From Lutibacter agarilyticus (GTDB lineage Bacteria > Bacteroidota > Bacteroidia > Flavobacteriales > Flavobacteriaceae), in NCBI RefSeq assembly GCF_900188235.1, contig NZ_FZNT01000002.1:124001-188000 (forward strand): 64,000 nt of DNA, given 5' to 3'. The position numbers and the translations under genes were made by a program. Below are positions 52,914 through 62,454 of the stretch, in pieces; the first letter of the stretch is position 1; each line of letters starts with the position of its first letter. The notes below the pieces were generated by a model that was not told the origin of the DNA, searched no databases, and worked only from the letters and a program-made list of their open reading frames with translations.

Positions 52914-54026
52914 ATGAAACTTATAAAAAAACATTACAATTTCACCTCTTTTGAACCTTTTATAATTATTGCTTTTTGGGCATTATTATTTACCTCTCCA
53001 TTATTATTTGGACGCTTTGAAGAACAAATTGATTGGAACCACATTACGATAGTTTGGCTTAAATATGTACCACTATTGGCCGTTTTTTTTATAAACCGAT
53101 TTGTTTTATTACCAAAATTATTTTTTGCGAAAAAAAAAGGCATTTACTTTATTGCTACAGGCTTAATTATAGTACTAACAACCTTAGCTTTTTATACTTT
53201 TGACAACAATTCTGGGCAATTACAACAAAATAATAGACCTGAAAGAGTTGAACGTTTTGATGCTCCAGAACCGCCACCAAGATTTTCAGAAAATAGACCG
53301 CCACCAAACAGGCAAAGACCTATAGGACCTAAACCAATTCCTGCATATGCTAATTTTTTAATTCTTGCATTTTTACTGGTTGGTTTTGATACTGGTCTAC
53401 AAATATCCATGCGTTGGGCAAATTTGGAACAAGAAAAATTCAAACTTCAAAAGGAAAATGTAGAAAATCAATTGGCATTTTTAAAAAATCAAGTGAGTCC
53501 GCATTTTTTTATGAATACTTTAAATAACATTCATGCACTGGTTGATATAGATACTGAAGAAGCAAAAAATGCCATTATAAAATTATCAAATTTAATGCGT
53601 CATTTATTGTATGATTCCGAAGGGAAAACAAATCCTATTAAAAAAGAAATTGAATTTATTGAAAGTTATATTGAATTAATGCGCCTTCGTTTTAGCAATA
53701 AAGTTAAAATTAAGGTTGAAATTCCTTCAACAATACCCGATAAATCAATTCCTCCGTTACTGTTTACTTCCTTATTAGAAAATGCTTTTAAACACGGAAT
53801 TAGTTACAAATCTGAATCTTTTATACATGTTTCTCTTTCTTTTACCGAAAAGAATTTGAATTTTGAAATTGAAAATAGTAATCATCCAAAAGTTGCTGAA
53901 GAAGCTTCTGGAATTGGCATAGAAAACACCAAAAAAAGATTAGATTTACTTTATAAAGACACGTATTCTTTTAATGTTATGGAAAACGAACAAACATTTA
54001 AGGTTCATTTAAATTTACCCATATGA
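52914..54026 (+). CDS. LytS-type sensor histidine kinase
   Basis: This 370-residue protein has about four transmembrane segments (roughly residues 14-31, 44-61, 74-91 and 145-165). A Pro/Arg-rich loop (about 98-143; EPPPRFSENRPPPNRQR) lies between the last two. The His_kinase domain follows, with His in NQVSPHFFMNTLNNIHALVD and HATPase motifs PPLLFTSLLENAFKHGI and GIGIENTKKRLDLLY. It faces the membrane without an obvious sensor fold, and its signal is unknown. Its stop overlaps the response-regulator start (ATGA). Confidence 0.93.
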   Translation: MKLIKKHYNFTSFEPFIIIAFWALLFTSPLLFGRFEEQIDWNHITIVWLKYVPLLAVFFINRFVLLPKLFFAKKKGIYFIATGLIIVLTTLAFYTFDNNSGQLQQNNRPERVERFDAPEPPPRFSENRPPPNRQRPIGPKPIPAYANFLILAFLLVGFDTGLQISMRWANLEQEKFKLQKENVENQLAFLKNQVSPHFFMNTLNNIHALVDIDTEEAKNAIIKLSNLMRHLLYDSEGKTNPIKKEIEFIESYIELMRLRFSNKVKIKVEIPSTIPDKSIPPLLFTSLLENAFKHGISYKSESFIHVSLSFTEKNLNFEIENSNHPKVAEEASGIGIENTKKRLDLLYKDTYSFNVMENEQTFKVHLNLPI

Positions 54027-54736
54027 TTAAATGCATTGCCATAGACGACGAGCCTTTAGCTTTAAAACAAATTGAAAGCTATATACATAAAACACCTTTT
54101 TTAAAGCTTTTGGAAAGTTTTGAAAGTCCGCTTGAAGCAATTTCATATTTGCAAGAAACGGATGTGGCGCTTATGTTTGTTGATATAAATATGCCCGATT
54201 TAAATGGATTAGATTTTGTAAAATCGTTAGAAAATCCACCAAAAATAATTTTCACAACCGCTTATAGCGAATATGCTGTTGAAGGATTTAGAGTTGATGC
54301 CATTGATTATTTATTGAAACCTATTGATTATGCAACCTTTTTAAAAGCATCAAATAAAGCAAAATCTTGGTTTGATGTTCACGAAAAACAACCCGAACAA
54401 CTACAAAGCAATGAAGATTTTTTATTCATTAAATCTGAATACAAAATAGTTCGTATAAAACTTGATGATATTAGATATATTGAAGGTATGCGTGAATATA
54501 TTCGCATTCATTTAACCAATGAAAAACCAATTATGACGCTTTTAAGTATGAAGGCAATGGAAGCACAATTAGCTAACAAAAACTTTATGCGCGTACACCG
54601 ATCTTATATTGTGAATTTGAACAAAATTACCACTATTGAACGCAACAGAATTGTTTTTGATAAAGTGTACATTCCGGTAAGCGACCTATACAAAGAGAAA
54701 TTTCAACAATTTGTTGAAGGCAATTTTTTATCTTAA
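54023..54736 (+). CDS. LytTR-family response regulator
   Basis: This 237-residue regulator has a receiver domain (residues 1-125), with acidic AIDDEPLALKQIE, the phospho-acceptor Asp in MFVDINMPDLNGLDF (about residue 54), and the conserved Lys in LLKPIDYATF. The LytTR DNA-binding domain (about 135-235) has IRYIEGMREYIRIHL and MRVHRSYIVNLNKI. LytTR domains bind direct repeats about 21 bp apart. Two such boxes lie 2.7 and 5.0 kb upstream, before cotH and the VTC operon. It is coupled to its kinase by a 4-bp overlap. Confidence 0.95.
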   Translation: MIKCIAIDDEPLALKQIESYIHKTPFLKLLESFESPLEAISYLQETDVALMFVDINMPDLNGLDFVKSLENPPKIIFTTAYSEYAVEGFRVDAIDYLLKPIDYATFLKASNKAKSWFDVHEKQPEQLQSNEDFLFIKSEYKIVRIKLDDIRYIEGMREYIRIHLTNEKPIMTLLSMKAMEAQLANKNFMRVHRSYIVNLNKITTIERNRIVFDKVYIPVSDLYKEKFQQFVEGNFLS

Positions 54737-54744
54737 TTACATTT

Positions 54745-54774
54745 TTTGTGGCTAAACTAGCGTAAAGCCACAAA
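54745..54774. terminator. Weak hairpin between convergent LytTR and lamin-tail genes
   Basis: TTTGTGGCT (54745-54753) pairs with AGCCACAAA (54766-54774) around a 12-nt loop. T-runs are short, so termination strength is doubtful. Confidence 0.5.
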
Positions 54775-54791
54775 TTAATATCATATATAAA

Positions 54792-55556
54792 TTAGAAACC
54801 TGTAAACAAACCAACGTTTGAGTAATCCCAAGCTCTATCATCAGTTAATATCCATTGAGAACTTACAGGATCTTCACCTTTAGATGTTACCCAATCTGTT
54901 GTAGGCTCTTTTGTATCTGATTTTCTCCAAAAAGTTCTATTCCGAACGTTTGTTTCACCTGCAACTGTCCAGTTAAAATTATTTCTTGAACTACTAGAAC
55001 CTGAAGCTGTAATTCTAGCAACATTTGGATCACCAAAAACATCAATTATAGAATATGCTGTTCCACTTAAAGTGTATGCGCCTTCAGTATCTTTTTTCAA
55101 TAAGGCAATAGCACTATTTCCACTTAACTGAAGCGGAATACTCGCATTGGCATTGGCAGAGCTTGTTGTTCCCCACTCAATATCACTTGGTACTTTTGTG
55201 GCATTGGCTATTGGTGAAGCTATTACATAAGCTGTATTTGCTTCTAACAATGCATCAAAAAGTAAAAAATTATTTTCATCAGAGAAATCCCAATCTGTTA
55301 AAGTGTCTTCATCAAAAACAGCATGATAGCCAATGGCATATTCCGATAAGTCTACCACGTCAGGTGTTCCGTTGTACAATTCAACATAATGGTTTCTATC
55401 TCCATCATCGGTGTTTACACCTGTTGAAATTTCTGAAATAATCATATCTGAGATACCAACCTCTGGTGGAATAATAGGTTCGTCAAAGCTAATTTCAGAA
55501 GAGCACCCTATTGCAAATACTATTGCAAATAATCCTATATATAATTTATTTTTCAT
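54792..55556 (-). CDS. Lamin-tail-domain lipoprotein
   Basis: Starting at the ATG at 55554-55556 (an upstream ATG adds a non-signal extension), this 254-residue protein has a lipobox FAIGCS (Cys at about residue 18). It then has a lamin tail domain (about 35-180): MIISEISTGVNTDDGDRNHYVELYNGTPDVVDLSEYAIGYH. Such domains are found in secreted nucleases and surface proteins, but no nuclease motif is visible. It is the last gene of the isoaspartyl/porin operon, 11 bp after the second porin gene. Confidence 0.82.
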   Translation of the reverse strand: MKNKLYIGLFAIVFAIGCSSEISFDEPIIPPEVGISDMIISEISTGVNTDDGDRNHYVELYNGTPDVVDLSEYAIGYHAVFDEDTLTDWDFSDENNFLLFDALLEANTAYVIASPIANATKVPSDIEWGTTSSANANASIPLQLSGNSAIALLKKDTEGAYTLSGTAYSIIDVFGDPNVARITASGSSSSRNNFNWTVAGETNVRNRTFWRKSDTKEPTTDWVTSKGEDPVSSQWILTDDRAWDYSNVGLFTGF

Positions 55557-55567
55557 GAGAGTAATTT

Positions 55568-56854
55568 TTAAAATATTAGTTGTACAGCTATGTTGGTTGA
55601 CCATTTAGTTGTATTTCCTGTTTCATATTCATAATCTATGTAAGAAGTGTTTACACCAACTTTTAAGGCGTTGTTTTTAATAAATTGATTTACCCCAAAT
55701 GTGTACCAATTTTGATTTTGAATGATAGAATCTTCTATATCAAATTCTGGCTTTATATTAGAATAGCGAAAATCAATTGCTAAACCTTTTTTAAATATAT
55801 ATGAAGCCTGTACATTATAAGCTTCACCTACACTATATTTAGTACTTGCCTCCTCTGCAGTTAATTGCACAGTAGCCAAACTATTTGAATATAAATTTTC
55901 ACCCTTAATAGTTCCGTTCATATATTCACCAACTAACGAAAAACCATCTTTTTTCAACATAAAATCTACAATAAACTTTCTGTAATCGGCAAAAGTTTCC
56001 TCTCCATCTTCATCATAAATGCCTGCTACATTTTCAATTCCATTACCCATTAAATTATTGGTTTTTACATTGTAACTACCTGCTACACCAATAGCTAATT
56101 TCAGCTTTTCTTCTCGGTATAAATCGTGCGCTATGTATGCATTGTTCTTTTTAAAATCACCTAAAGGCATTATATCTAAACGACCACCATATTTAAAATC
56201 AGTATTATTTTGTTCATCAAAAAAAGCTTGACCATTACCTGTTGTTACCGACAACATTGGATAAATTCGGAAATTATTAATAGAGAAGTTTGTTTCTAAA
56301 TAAATACCTCCTTCACGTGTAGCGCCTACAAAATTCTGCATTAATCCACCGTAAACAATCCCATCAGTAGAACTTCCTGAGATGCTTTGACTAAGGAATT
56401 GAGAAAACCGTTCATCAGCCATAGCTAAACGATTATTGGTATGCGTTTGTCGTTCCCCTAAAATAACTTTCATTCTTTTTTCCCAGAAAGACAAGCCTAC
56501 ATAAGCTTCTAAAATTCCAACTGTTCCTGTAAAATCACTTACAACACCCATTGTAAGATTATCATTGTAAAAAGAACCTGTTATTCCTAACCTAACTAAA
56601 TTCATAGACATTCTTGAAGAAGTTTCTTTACTACTTCCATCATCAATACTGCTGAATTGTAAGCCAGACTGAACCGCTGCTAATATATTTAAGCTAGACG
56701 GTTGTTTGTTTCCGAAATTAATAAAAGTTCCTTCACCGTTTACATAAACAAATGTCGAATCTATTTTTTTGACTTTTTGGTCGTATAATTGTGCCTTTAC
56801 ATTTGTTGAGAAAACAAAAAGGGCGGCTATTGTAAGTATGAGTAGCTTTTGCAT
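55568..56854 (-). CDS. Outer-membrane porin, second in the operon
   Basis: This 428-residue protein has a signal peptide (MQKLLILTIAALFVFSTNVKAQ). The rest consists of amphipathic strands with periodic turns such as GERQTHTNNRLAMADERF and DFKYGGRLDIMPLGDF, ending IAVQLIF with the terminal Phe typical for outer-membrane barrels. It resembles the phosphate-selective porin O/P family of Bacteroidota. Together with the porin gene near 59 kb it flanks the M14 peptidase gene. Substrate is unknown; context points to acidic peptides. Confidence 0.83.
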   Translation of the reverse strand: MQKLLILTIAALFVFSTNVKAQLYDQKVKKIDSTFVYVNGEGTFINFGNKQPSSLNILAAVQSGLQFSSIDDGSSKETSSRMSMNLVRLGITGSFYNDNLTMGVVSDFTGTVGILEAYVGLSFWEKRMKVILGERQTHTNNRLAMADERFSQFLSQSISGSSTDGIVYGGLMQNFVGATREGGIYLETNFSINNFRIYPMLSVTTGNGQAFFDEQNNTDFKYGGRLDIMPLGDFKKNNAYIAHDLYREEKLKLAIGVAGSYNVKTNNLMGNGIENVAGIYDEDGEETFADYRKFIVDFMLKKDGFSLVGEYMNGTIKGENLYSNSLATVQLTAEEASTKYSVGEAYNVQASYIFKKGLAIDFRYSNIKPEFDIEDSIIQNQNWYTFGVNQFIKNNALKVGVNTSYIDYEYETGNTTKWSTNIAVQLIF

Positions 56855-56859
56855 AATAA

Positions 56860-58395
56860 TTATTTTATATTTTGTAATTGCAACAGTTGGTTTTTATTAA
56901 TTCTAAATAATCCTATTAAATCTGTTCCTTTGATTTTTTTTAATGTTTTATTAGCCACCAAAGAGTTGCTAAGTTCGGGTTCTAAAAGATCCACTAATAA
57001 ATTCCCCATTTTTTGTTTTGTGTTGATTATAATTGCTCCTGCTGGTAGTTTAAATGGTGTGGAAATTAAATAGGGTACATTTTTATTGTCTAATTTATAC
57101 GCTTGTAACTCTAAAAGCGTTGGTTTAGCTAACTTACTCATTACAATTCCAGAATTTTGAAGCACCTCCACTACATGTTTATTTTTTGAAACTAAAACAT
57201 AGCCTGCTGCCCTTTCTCTTGTTTTTACAGCTGTGTGTTTCAAATTATTCTTTGTTTCAAAATAAATAATTTCAGTTTCATTGGTACAGGTATTTACAAA
57301 TCTATAAGATCCTTCAATTATTTCAGCATTTGATGAAACTACTATAGGTCGCATATTATTTATAGTAGCCTCGTTTGCATCTACTACTGTTTTTTTAATT
57401 TCATGGGCTTTCTTATTTACAATCGACAAATAAGAAGTTGCTGCTAAAAACGATGTTTCAATTCTTCTTTTTACCATTTTTTCTCTCTCAGTAACTCCTC
57501 GTAACTCCATTAAAATAGAAATTCTATTTTGTAATGCATAGTTTGTAGCACTTGATCTAGAGGAAATGGCTCCTAAGTTAAGGTGAAGGCTTTGCCCACT
57601 CCAAAATGTAGATGAATAGTTGGCAACAGTTCTATTGTTGTTTTTTAGAACCAATTTAGTTGGTTCAACAAAATCTGTTTCAATCATTTCTCTAATTCCA
57701 GGAGCTACATTCAAATTTCCTGTAAATAAAAACTGAGCATCAATTCCTGAAGTTAAACAATCATTCATTTCTTTGAAATCTTTTCTACTAGGATTAAACT
57801 CATGAAAATCTACTACCACTTGAGGATCAAATAAATTAATTGCATTTCTTAAGTTTACAGTCTCAGGAACACTTAACATGTTTAAATTTCTGTTGAGATC
57901 TGTACCATTATTTGAAGCTCTAGAATTAATACTGCGCCCATCAACATTAACAATAGGTAGTACTTGTAAAATTACTTTTTCTAGTAACTGTTTGTATTCA
58001 TCTTTTTCAATTAATTCATGAATTAAATAAAGCAACCCATCTGAACTTATAGGCTCATTTCCGTGAACACCTGCAATATAAGTAACTCTTATTTTCTCAG
58101 CGTCTGGTATGTCATTTTTTAGAGATAACATAACCATAGGAATTTTTTTACCTCTTTGGGTTTCACCTATATTCGATATTTTTATAATATCAGGATGTTT
58201 TTCAGCCAGCACAGCTAAAAAGTTATTCGCATTTTTATAACTTGTATAAAATTTTTGAGCCTTTTGACCTTCTAAATACGGAACTGGAATTTCTTTATCT
58301 GGATCAGAAAAAAAGGTATCATAAATTGTTTTTTCTTCTTGAGCAAAAACAGTAAGCGATATAAAACATACGATTATTAAACTATATTTTTTCAT
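56860..58395 (-). CDS. M14-family zinc carboxypeptidase
   Basis: This 511-residue secreted protein has a signal peptide (MKKYSLIIVCFISLTVFAQ). The M14 zinc site is His-x2-Glu in GVHGNEPISSDGLLYL (about residues 109-124), with the third ligand in VVDFHEFNP. LPIVNVDGRSINSRASNNGTDLNRNLN provides the substrate-binding region. The fold would cleave a C-terminal residue or a side-chain amide. The C-terminal third (about 340-511) has no recognised domain. It is encoded between two porin genes and downstream of the isoaspartyl dipeptidase gene, and may trim peptides in the periplasm. Confidence 0.88.
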   Translation of the reverse strand: MKKYSLIIVCFISLTVFAQEEKTIYDTFFSDPDKEIPVPYLEGQKAQKFYTSYKNANNFLAVLAEKHPDIIKISNIGETQRGKKIPMVMLSLKNDIPDAEKIRVTYIAGVHGNEPISSDGLLYLIHELIEKDEYKQLLEKVILQVLPIVNVDGRSINSRASNNGTDLNRNLNMLSVPETVNLRNAINLFDPQVVVDFHEFNPSRKDFKEMNDCLTSGIDAQFLFTGNLNVAPGIREMIETDFVEPTKLVLKNNNRTVANYSSTFWSGQSLHLNLGAISSRSSATNYALQNRISILMELRGVTEREKMVKRRIETSFLAATSYLSIVNKKAHEIKKTVVDANEATINNMRPIVVSSNAEIIEGSYRFVNTCTNETEIIYFETKNNLKHTAVKTRERAAGYVLVSKNKHVVEVLQNSGIVMSKLAKPTLLELQAYKLDNKNVPYLISTPFKLPAGAIIINTKQKMGNLLVDLLEPELSNSLVANKTLKKIKGTDLIGLFRINKNQLLQLQNIK

Positions 58396-58397
58396 AA

Positions 58398-59765
58398 TTA
58401 TAATTGTAATGTTAACATTATTTGGCCATAGAAAATACCTTTTGGTCCGTTAGGTTCTTGAACTATTCTGTTTTCTTGATAATCTATTTCAGCTTGAATT
58501 TTAAAATTATTCTTATTGAAATATTTAGTAGTAATTATAGAATATTCTTTATCTTGAGTTGCAAAATCCGCAGCATTTTCTTCAGGATCTAAAGTAGTGT
58601 ACCTTGCGGCAAAAGACCAATTAGAAGGTAATACATACCCGGCTTGGATATTAAACCCACTCCCTGTATTTAACCTACTCATCACAGTATTTTCAATTTC
58701 TTCTGGAGTATCATTATAAGGAGCCCAATCACCATTTAATTTAAATTCTCCTGCAATTCCATCAGGAATATATGCTTGAGCTTTCACGTAGCTACCCATA
58801 GAATAAAATCCTTGGTATTTAAAGAAATATTCTAATGTGAATTTACCATAATCAGGTAGTAACTCATCTTCATTACTATCACCATAAATATATCTCCCTC
58901 CATTAGTTCCTTTTGCTGAAGTTGTACCTACATTATAACTATAAACACCACCAATAATTAATTTTGGTCTTTTTTCTCTATAAATATCTTCTACATAAAA
59001 TTCACCACCTCCAGCAAATTTTCCAAAAGGAAAATAATCTAAACGAGCTCCGTATTTAAAGCCTCCGTAGTTTTTTTGCAAACTAGCATTACCATCTCCT
59101 GAAGTAATTGAAAGATAGGGCTTGATTAAATGATTGTTTTTAATAGAAACTTCTCCTTGATAACGAATCCCGTAGTCAAAAATAGCATCATAAGCACTTG
59201 AAATTAAACTCCTATCTATTAAACCTAGTAATTCCCCTTCAATTCGAACTTCTCTAGAGTCAACATAATCGGCTCTTAACCCAAAATTAAATCGATGTTT
59301 ACCATTAGCTGATCGGTATTCTGCATAAGCATCTTGTAAAACATTATTAAATGATCTTGTACCGCTTGTGGCACTTTGAAATTTAGAAACTAAATTCAAT
59401 CTAAGTCTAAAATAAACACGATTATCAAATAACGTTCCTGTCATTTTAAATCTTGCTCGTCTAACTCTAAATTGTGAATTTGTAGTTTCAAAATCATCTG
59501 CAGAATTAAAAATATATAGTAGCTGTATTGACTGTGCAAAATTAATTTTTGTGCTTTGTGAAATTAAAGTCAACCCATCACCTAAGTTATAGTTTTTCTT
59601 TAATCTTAGTCTATCTATTTCACCTGTGATATTTCCGCTTTCTTCTAAATCTATATATTCACCCTCTTCAGATTCTATATAATCATCCTCTTGTGCATTT
59701 GCACTTGTATAAAAGAGGATGCTTAATATAACAACAGCAATTGTTTTTATTTGAAATTTTTTCAT
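58398..59765 (-). CDS. Outer-membrane porin, first in the operon
   Basis: With the start at 59763-59765 (an upstream ATG gives four extra residues), the product has 455 residues and a signal peptide (MKKFQIKTIAVVILSILFY...NAQ). An acidic stretch (EDDYIESEEGEYIDLEESG) follows. The rest is beta-strand-like (RVRRARFKMTGTLFDNRVYFRLRLNL, FKYGARLDYFPFGKFAGGGEFYVED), matching porin O/P-type barrels, and ends GQIMLTLQL. It differs clearly from the second porin, so it is not a recent tandem copy. It sits between iadA and the M14 gene. Confidence 0.83.
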   Translation of the reverse strand: MKKFQIKTIAVVILSILFYTSANAQEDDYIESEEGEYIDLEESGNITGEIDRLRLKKNYNLGDGLTLISQSTKINFAQSIQLLYIFNSADDFETTNSQFRVRRARFKMTGTLFDNRVYFRLRLNLVSKFQSATSGTRSFNNVLQDAYAEYRSANGKHRFNFGLRADYVDSREVRIEGELLGLIDRSLISSAYDAIFDYGIRYQGEVSIKNNHLIKPYLSITSGDGNASLQKNYGGFKYGARLDYFPFGKFAGGGEFYVEDIYREKRPKLIIGGVYSYNVGTTSAKGTNGGRYIYGDSNEDELLPDYGKFTLEYFFKYQGFYSMGSYVKAQAYIPDGIAGEFKLNGDWAPYNDTPEEIENTVMSRLNTGSGFNIQAGYVLPSNWSFAARYTTLDPEENAADFATQDKEYSIITTKYFNKNNFKIQAEIDYQENRIVQEPNGPKGIFYGQIMLTLQL

Positions 59766-59785
59766 ACTGAATAGCAATTAATCGT

Positions 59786-60940
59786 CTAATTTAAAATATT
59801 TTCAAAATTTCCATACACAATAACTTCAGAATTTTTCATAAGTTGCTTTCCTCTTGAAAAAACATCGGTTAAATTTAAATCTGTATCAAAAACGCAAATA
59901 TCTGCATCAAAACCAACTTTTACATGTCCTTTTTGTTTTAAAGCTAAGTTTTTTGCAGGATTTGAAGTGATTAGTTTAAACGCTTCTTCTATAGGTAATT
60001 TTCCTTCTTTAATTAATAATTTTACTTGCTCTAAATTTAAATGAATTGGTGCTTTTTTAAACCCAACTGTAGCACCATTAGCATCCATAATACCTATTCC
60101 TGCATTTCCATCACTACTAAAGGTCATATTATCAATTGAAACTCCTTTTTCCAAAGCATATAAAACAGATTTGTACGGATCGGTATATTTTGTTCCACCA
60201 GAAGTAATATCAATCATTCCTCCTAATTTAGCAAATTCAATTGCCTGTTCAAACAGAGGAAGCGTACGACCCACATGTGTTGGGCTAATATGCTCGATTG
60301 GAAACCCATGCTCTTTTACAATTTTTAATAAAATTTCCATTTTACTTGATAACGAACCAAGATGAATGTGTAAAATACCTTTTTTACCTGCAATCAATCC
60401 GCCAACTCTTACTTGCTTTAATTGTCGAAGCAAATCTGTTTCTAAAGGATAAGAGGATCGCTCATCACTAATAGCCACTTTACAACCCAAAACCTTATCA
60501 ATAAAAATCATATCATCTTGTATTGATTCGGTAAAAGTAACCGCGTCTAATCCAAAATAACTGGTATAGATGTATGCTGATAAGCCTTCAGATTCTAAAG
60601 ATTTGGATTTAGCGTATAAGGTTTTAATACTTCTGGCACTACCATCGGTTCCTAACAAACCTACTACGGTGGTTGTTCCACATTTAATAAATTCACTAAG
60701 CATAATTTCAGGAGTCATAGAACCAAAACCATGTTTACCACCAGCACCAATAATATGTACATGTTGATCTATTAAACCCGAAGTTACAATACTACCTTTT
60801 AAGTCTATTACTTCTGAAATGGTTTCCGTAATTTCAATACGATCTTCTATCGCTACAATTTTTTCACCTGCAAATAATATATCTTTTTTACCAATATAAC
60901 TTGTTGAATAAATAGAAGCATTTTGTAATATTTTAAGCAT
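59786..60940 (-). CDS. iadA: Isoaspartyl dipeptidase (beta-aspartyl-peptidase)
   Basis: This 384-residue amidohydrolase has the zinc motif HVHIIGAGG in GLIDQHVHIIGAGG (about residues 59-67). The Lys for carbamylation lies in GCKVAISDERSSYP (about residue 154), the His in HIHLGSL and HISPTHVGRT, and the catalytic Asp in FSSDGNAGIG. It hydrolyses beta-Asp-X dipeptides made by isoaspartate formation or released from polymers such as cyanophycin. Its gene lies between the DcuC-like carrier (7-bp gap) and porin genes, a context that suggests scavenging rather than repair. Confidence 0.92.
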   Translation of the reverse strand: MLKILQNASIYSTSYIGKKDILFAGEKIVAIEDRIEITETISEVIDLKGSIVTSGLIDQHVHIIGAGGKHGFGSMTPEIMLSEFIKCGTTTVVGLLGTDGSARSIKTLYAKSKSLESEGLSAYIYTSYFGLDAVTFTESIQDDMIFIDKVLGCKVAISDERSSYPLETDLLRQLKQVRVGGLIAGKKGILHIHLGSLSSKMEILLKIVKEHGFPIEHISPTHVGRTLPLFEQAIEFAKLGGMIDITSGGTKYTDPYKSVLYALEKGVSIDNMTFSSDGNAGIGIMDANGATVGFKKAPIHLNLEQVKLLIKEGKLPIEEAFKLITSNPAKNLALKQKGHVKVGFDADICVFDTDLNLTDVFSRGKQLMKNSEVIVYGNFENILN

Positions 60941-60947
60941 AATTTTT

Positions 60948-62312
60948 TTATATAAAATGAGTAATAAGCATCACAATTATTGCGCAAACAAAAGGGATGG
61001 CATTTCTTTTAGCAATGTCAAAAGGAGAAACTTTAGCAATTTCGGAAGAGGCGAGCAAAACGCCTGATATTGGAGAAACAGTTCGCCCCATTGAAGCTGC
61101 ATATTCCATAGGCAACACCATAGAAGTAGTTGAAATACCTAAATTACCTGTAATTTTAGGCACTAACGGACCAAATGCAAAGAAAGCTGCATTTCCACTC
61201 CCCATTAATATTGCTGCCATAAAAATCATTAGTGCCATAACAATACTGATACCAACACCACCTAAACCTAGACTTTGAGATGAATCTATTAAACCTTCAA
61301 TAAACATTAAGCTAATTAATCCTTTTGCAAAAATTTCGGCAGCAATAATTAATGTAACTACCGATTTAAATATATTGCCCATTCCGTTAAAAAACAGTTG
61401 TAAATTTTGAAAAACAACCTTAATATCTCTGGTACGAATCAATTCAAAAACCAAGCCTACTATGACACAAAATATCATAACTGTGGTTGTTCCAACATCA
61501 ACATCTGTTGTGAAAAAGTTAAAAACATCAGAAAAAAGTAATAATATAATTAGGGGTAAAATTGGAATTATTGCATAAATAAGTGGCACTTTAAGTTCTA
61601 TCTCTTTCTCTTCTATATGCTTTATCTCAGGCGTAGAGTTCTTTCCATCGAAATATTTATTAACTATAAAAAAAACAATCATTAACGTTAAAGTTAATGG
61701 TAACATAAGCGGTATTTGTGAATCAAAAAAATGTGAAACGGAGTCTGTTCCAATTATTTGAGAAGATTTAGCGGTTATAACGGATGCAGGACCAACTCCA
61801 AAAGCCGTACAAGCAGTAATTACAGATACCGCAGATAAACGACTTACGCCTAAATTTACCATAATTGGAAATACGGAGGCCATTAACAACAATCCTAATC
61901 CTGCGGCTGAAGGAATACAAATAAATAAAAACTGGCCGATAGGAATTACTAATGAAGCTAATATATACGGGTATTTCTTAAAAAACGACAAAGGTTTTAG
62001 CGCTAAATACACCAAAGCATCTGACGCCCCTATTTTATCAATAAACGCTACAAAACCTCCAATAGCCATAATCATTAACCCAACACCGGCATTGGTTTCG
62101 CTAAAAGCAACCTTTACATATTCAAACAAATCAAAAAAACCACTGTTAGTAGATTTCTCTATAAATGGCATTTCAAAACCAAAAATATAGGAAATGCAAA
62201 GCATAAAAATACCACTAAAAAGCAGTACTGCATGTGGGTAAATTTTTTTCAATAATAGTTTTGCAACAATCACTATAAAAATGATTGAAATAATAGAACC
62301 AACTAAAACCAT
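60948..62312 (-). CDS. DcuC-family C4-dicarboxylate/peptide carrier
   Basis: This 454-residue inner-membrane carrier has about 10-12 hydrophobic segments, among them IGQFLFICIPSAAGLGLLLMA (about residues 125-145), TACTAFGVGPASVITAKSSQIIG and MGSGNAAFFAFGPLVPKITGNLG. These match the DcuC/C4-dicarboxylate anaerobic carrier family (PF03606). Such proteins move dicarboxylates or, in related families, small peptides. It heads the six-gene operon and is followed after 7 bp by iadA, so it may import the dipeptide or exchange aspartate. Confidence 0.88.
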   Translation of the reverse strand: MVLVGSIISIIFIVIVAKLLLKKIYPHAVLLFSGIFMLCISYIFGFEMPFIEKSTNSGFFDLFEYVKVAFSETNAGVGLMIMAIGGFVAFIDKIGASDALVYLALKPLSFFKKYPYILASLVIPIGQFLFICIPSAAGLGLLLMASVFPIMVNLGVSRLSAVSVITACTAFGVGPASVITAKSSQIIGTDSVSHFFDSQIPLMLPLTLTLMIVFFIVNKYFDGKNSTPEIKHIEEKEIELKVPLIYAIIPILPLIILLLFSDVFNFFTTDVDVGTTTVMIFCVIVGLVFELIRTRDIKVVFQNLQLFFNGMGNIFKSVVTLIIAAEIFAKGLISLMFIEGLIDSSQSLGLGGVGISIVMALMIFMAAILMGSGNAAFFAFGPLVPKITGNLGISTTSMVLPMEYAASMGRTVSPISGVLLASSEIAKVSPFDIAKRNAIPFVCAIIVMLITHFI

Positions 62313-62423
62313 AAGCTTAAATATCTTAAAGTATAAGTTCTAAAAATAACTATTTTTTTTTAAGTATAGATTTCTTAATTAAATATAAAATACTTTAAGC
62401 CATTTAAGTAACTCTTTTCACTG

Positions 62424-62454
62424 TTAAAAACACTGCTATATCTAGTGTTTTTTT
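62424..62454 (-). terminator. Terminator of hflX
   Basis: AAAAACACT (62426-62434) pairs with AGTGTTTTT (62444-62452) around a 9-nt loop. On the minus strand it directly follows the hflX stop (62454-62456) and ends in a T-run. Confidence 0.82.
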
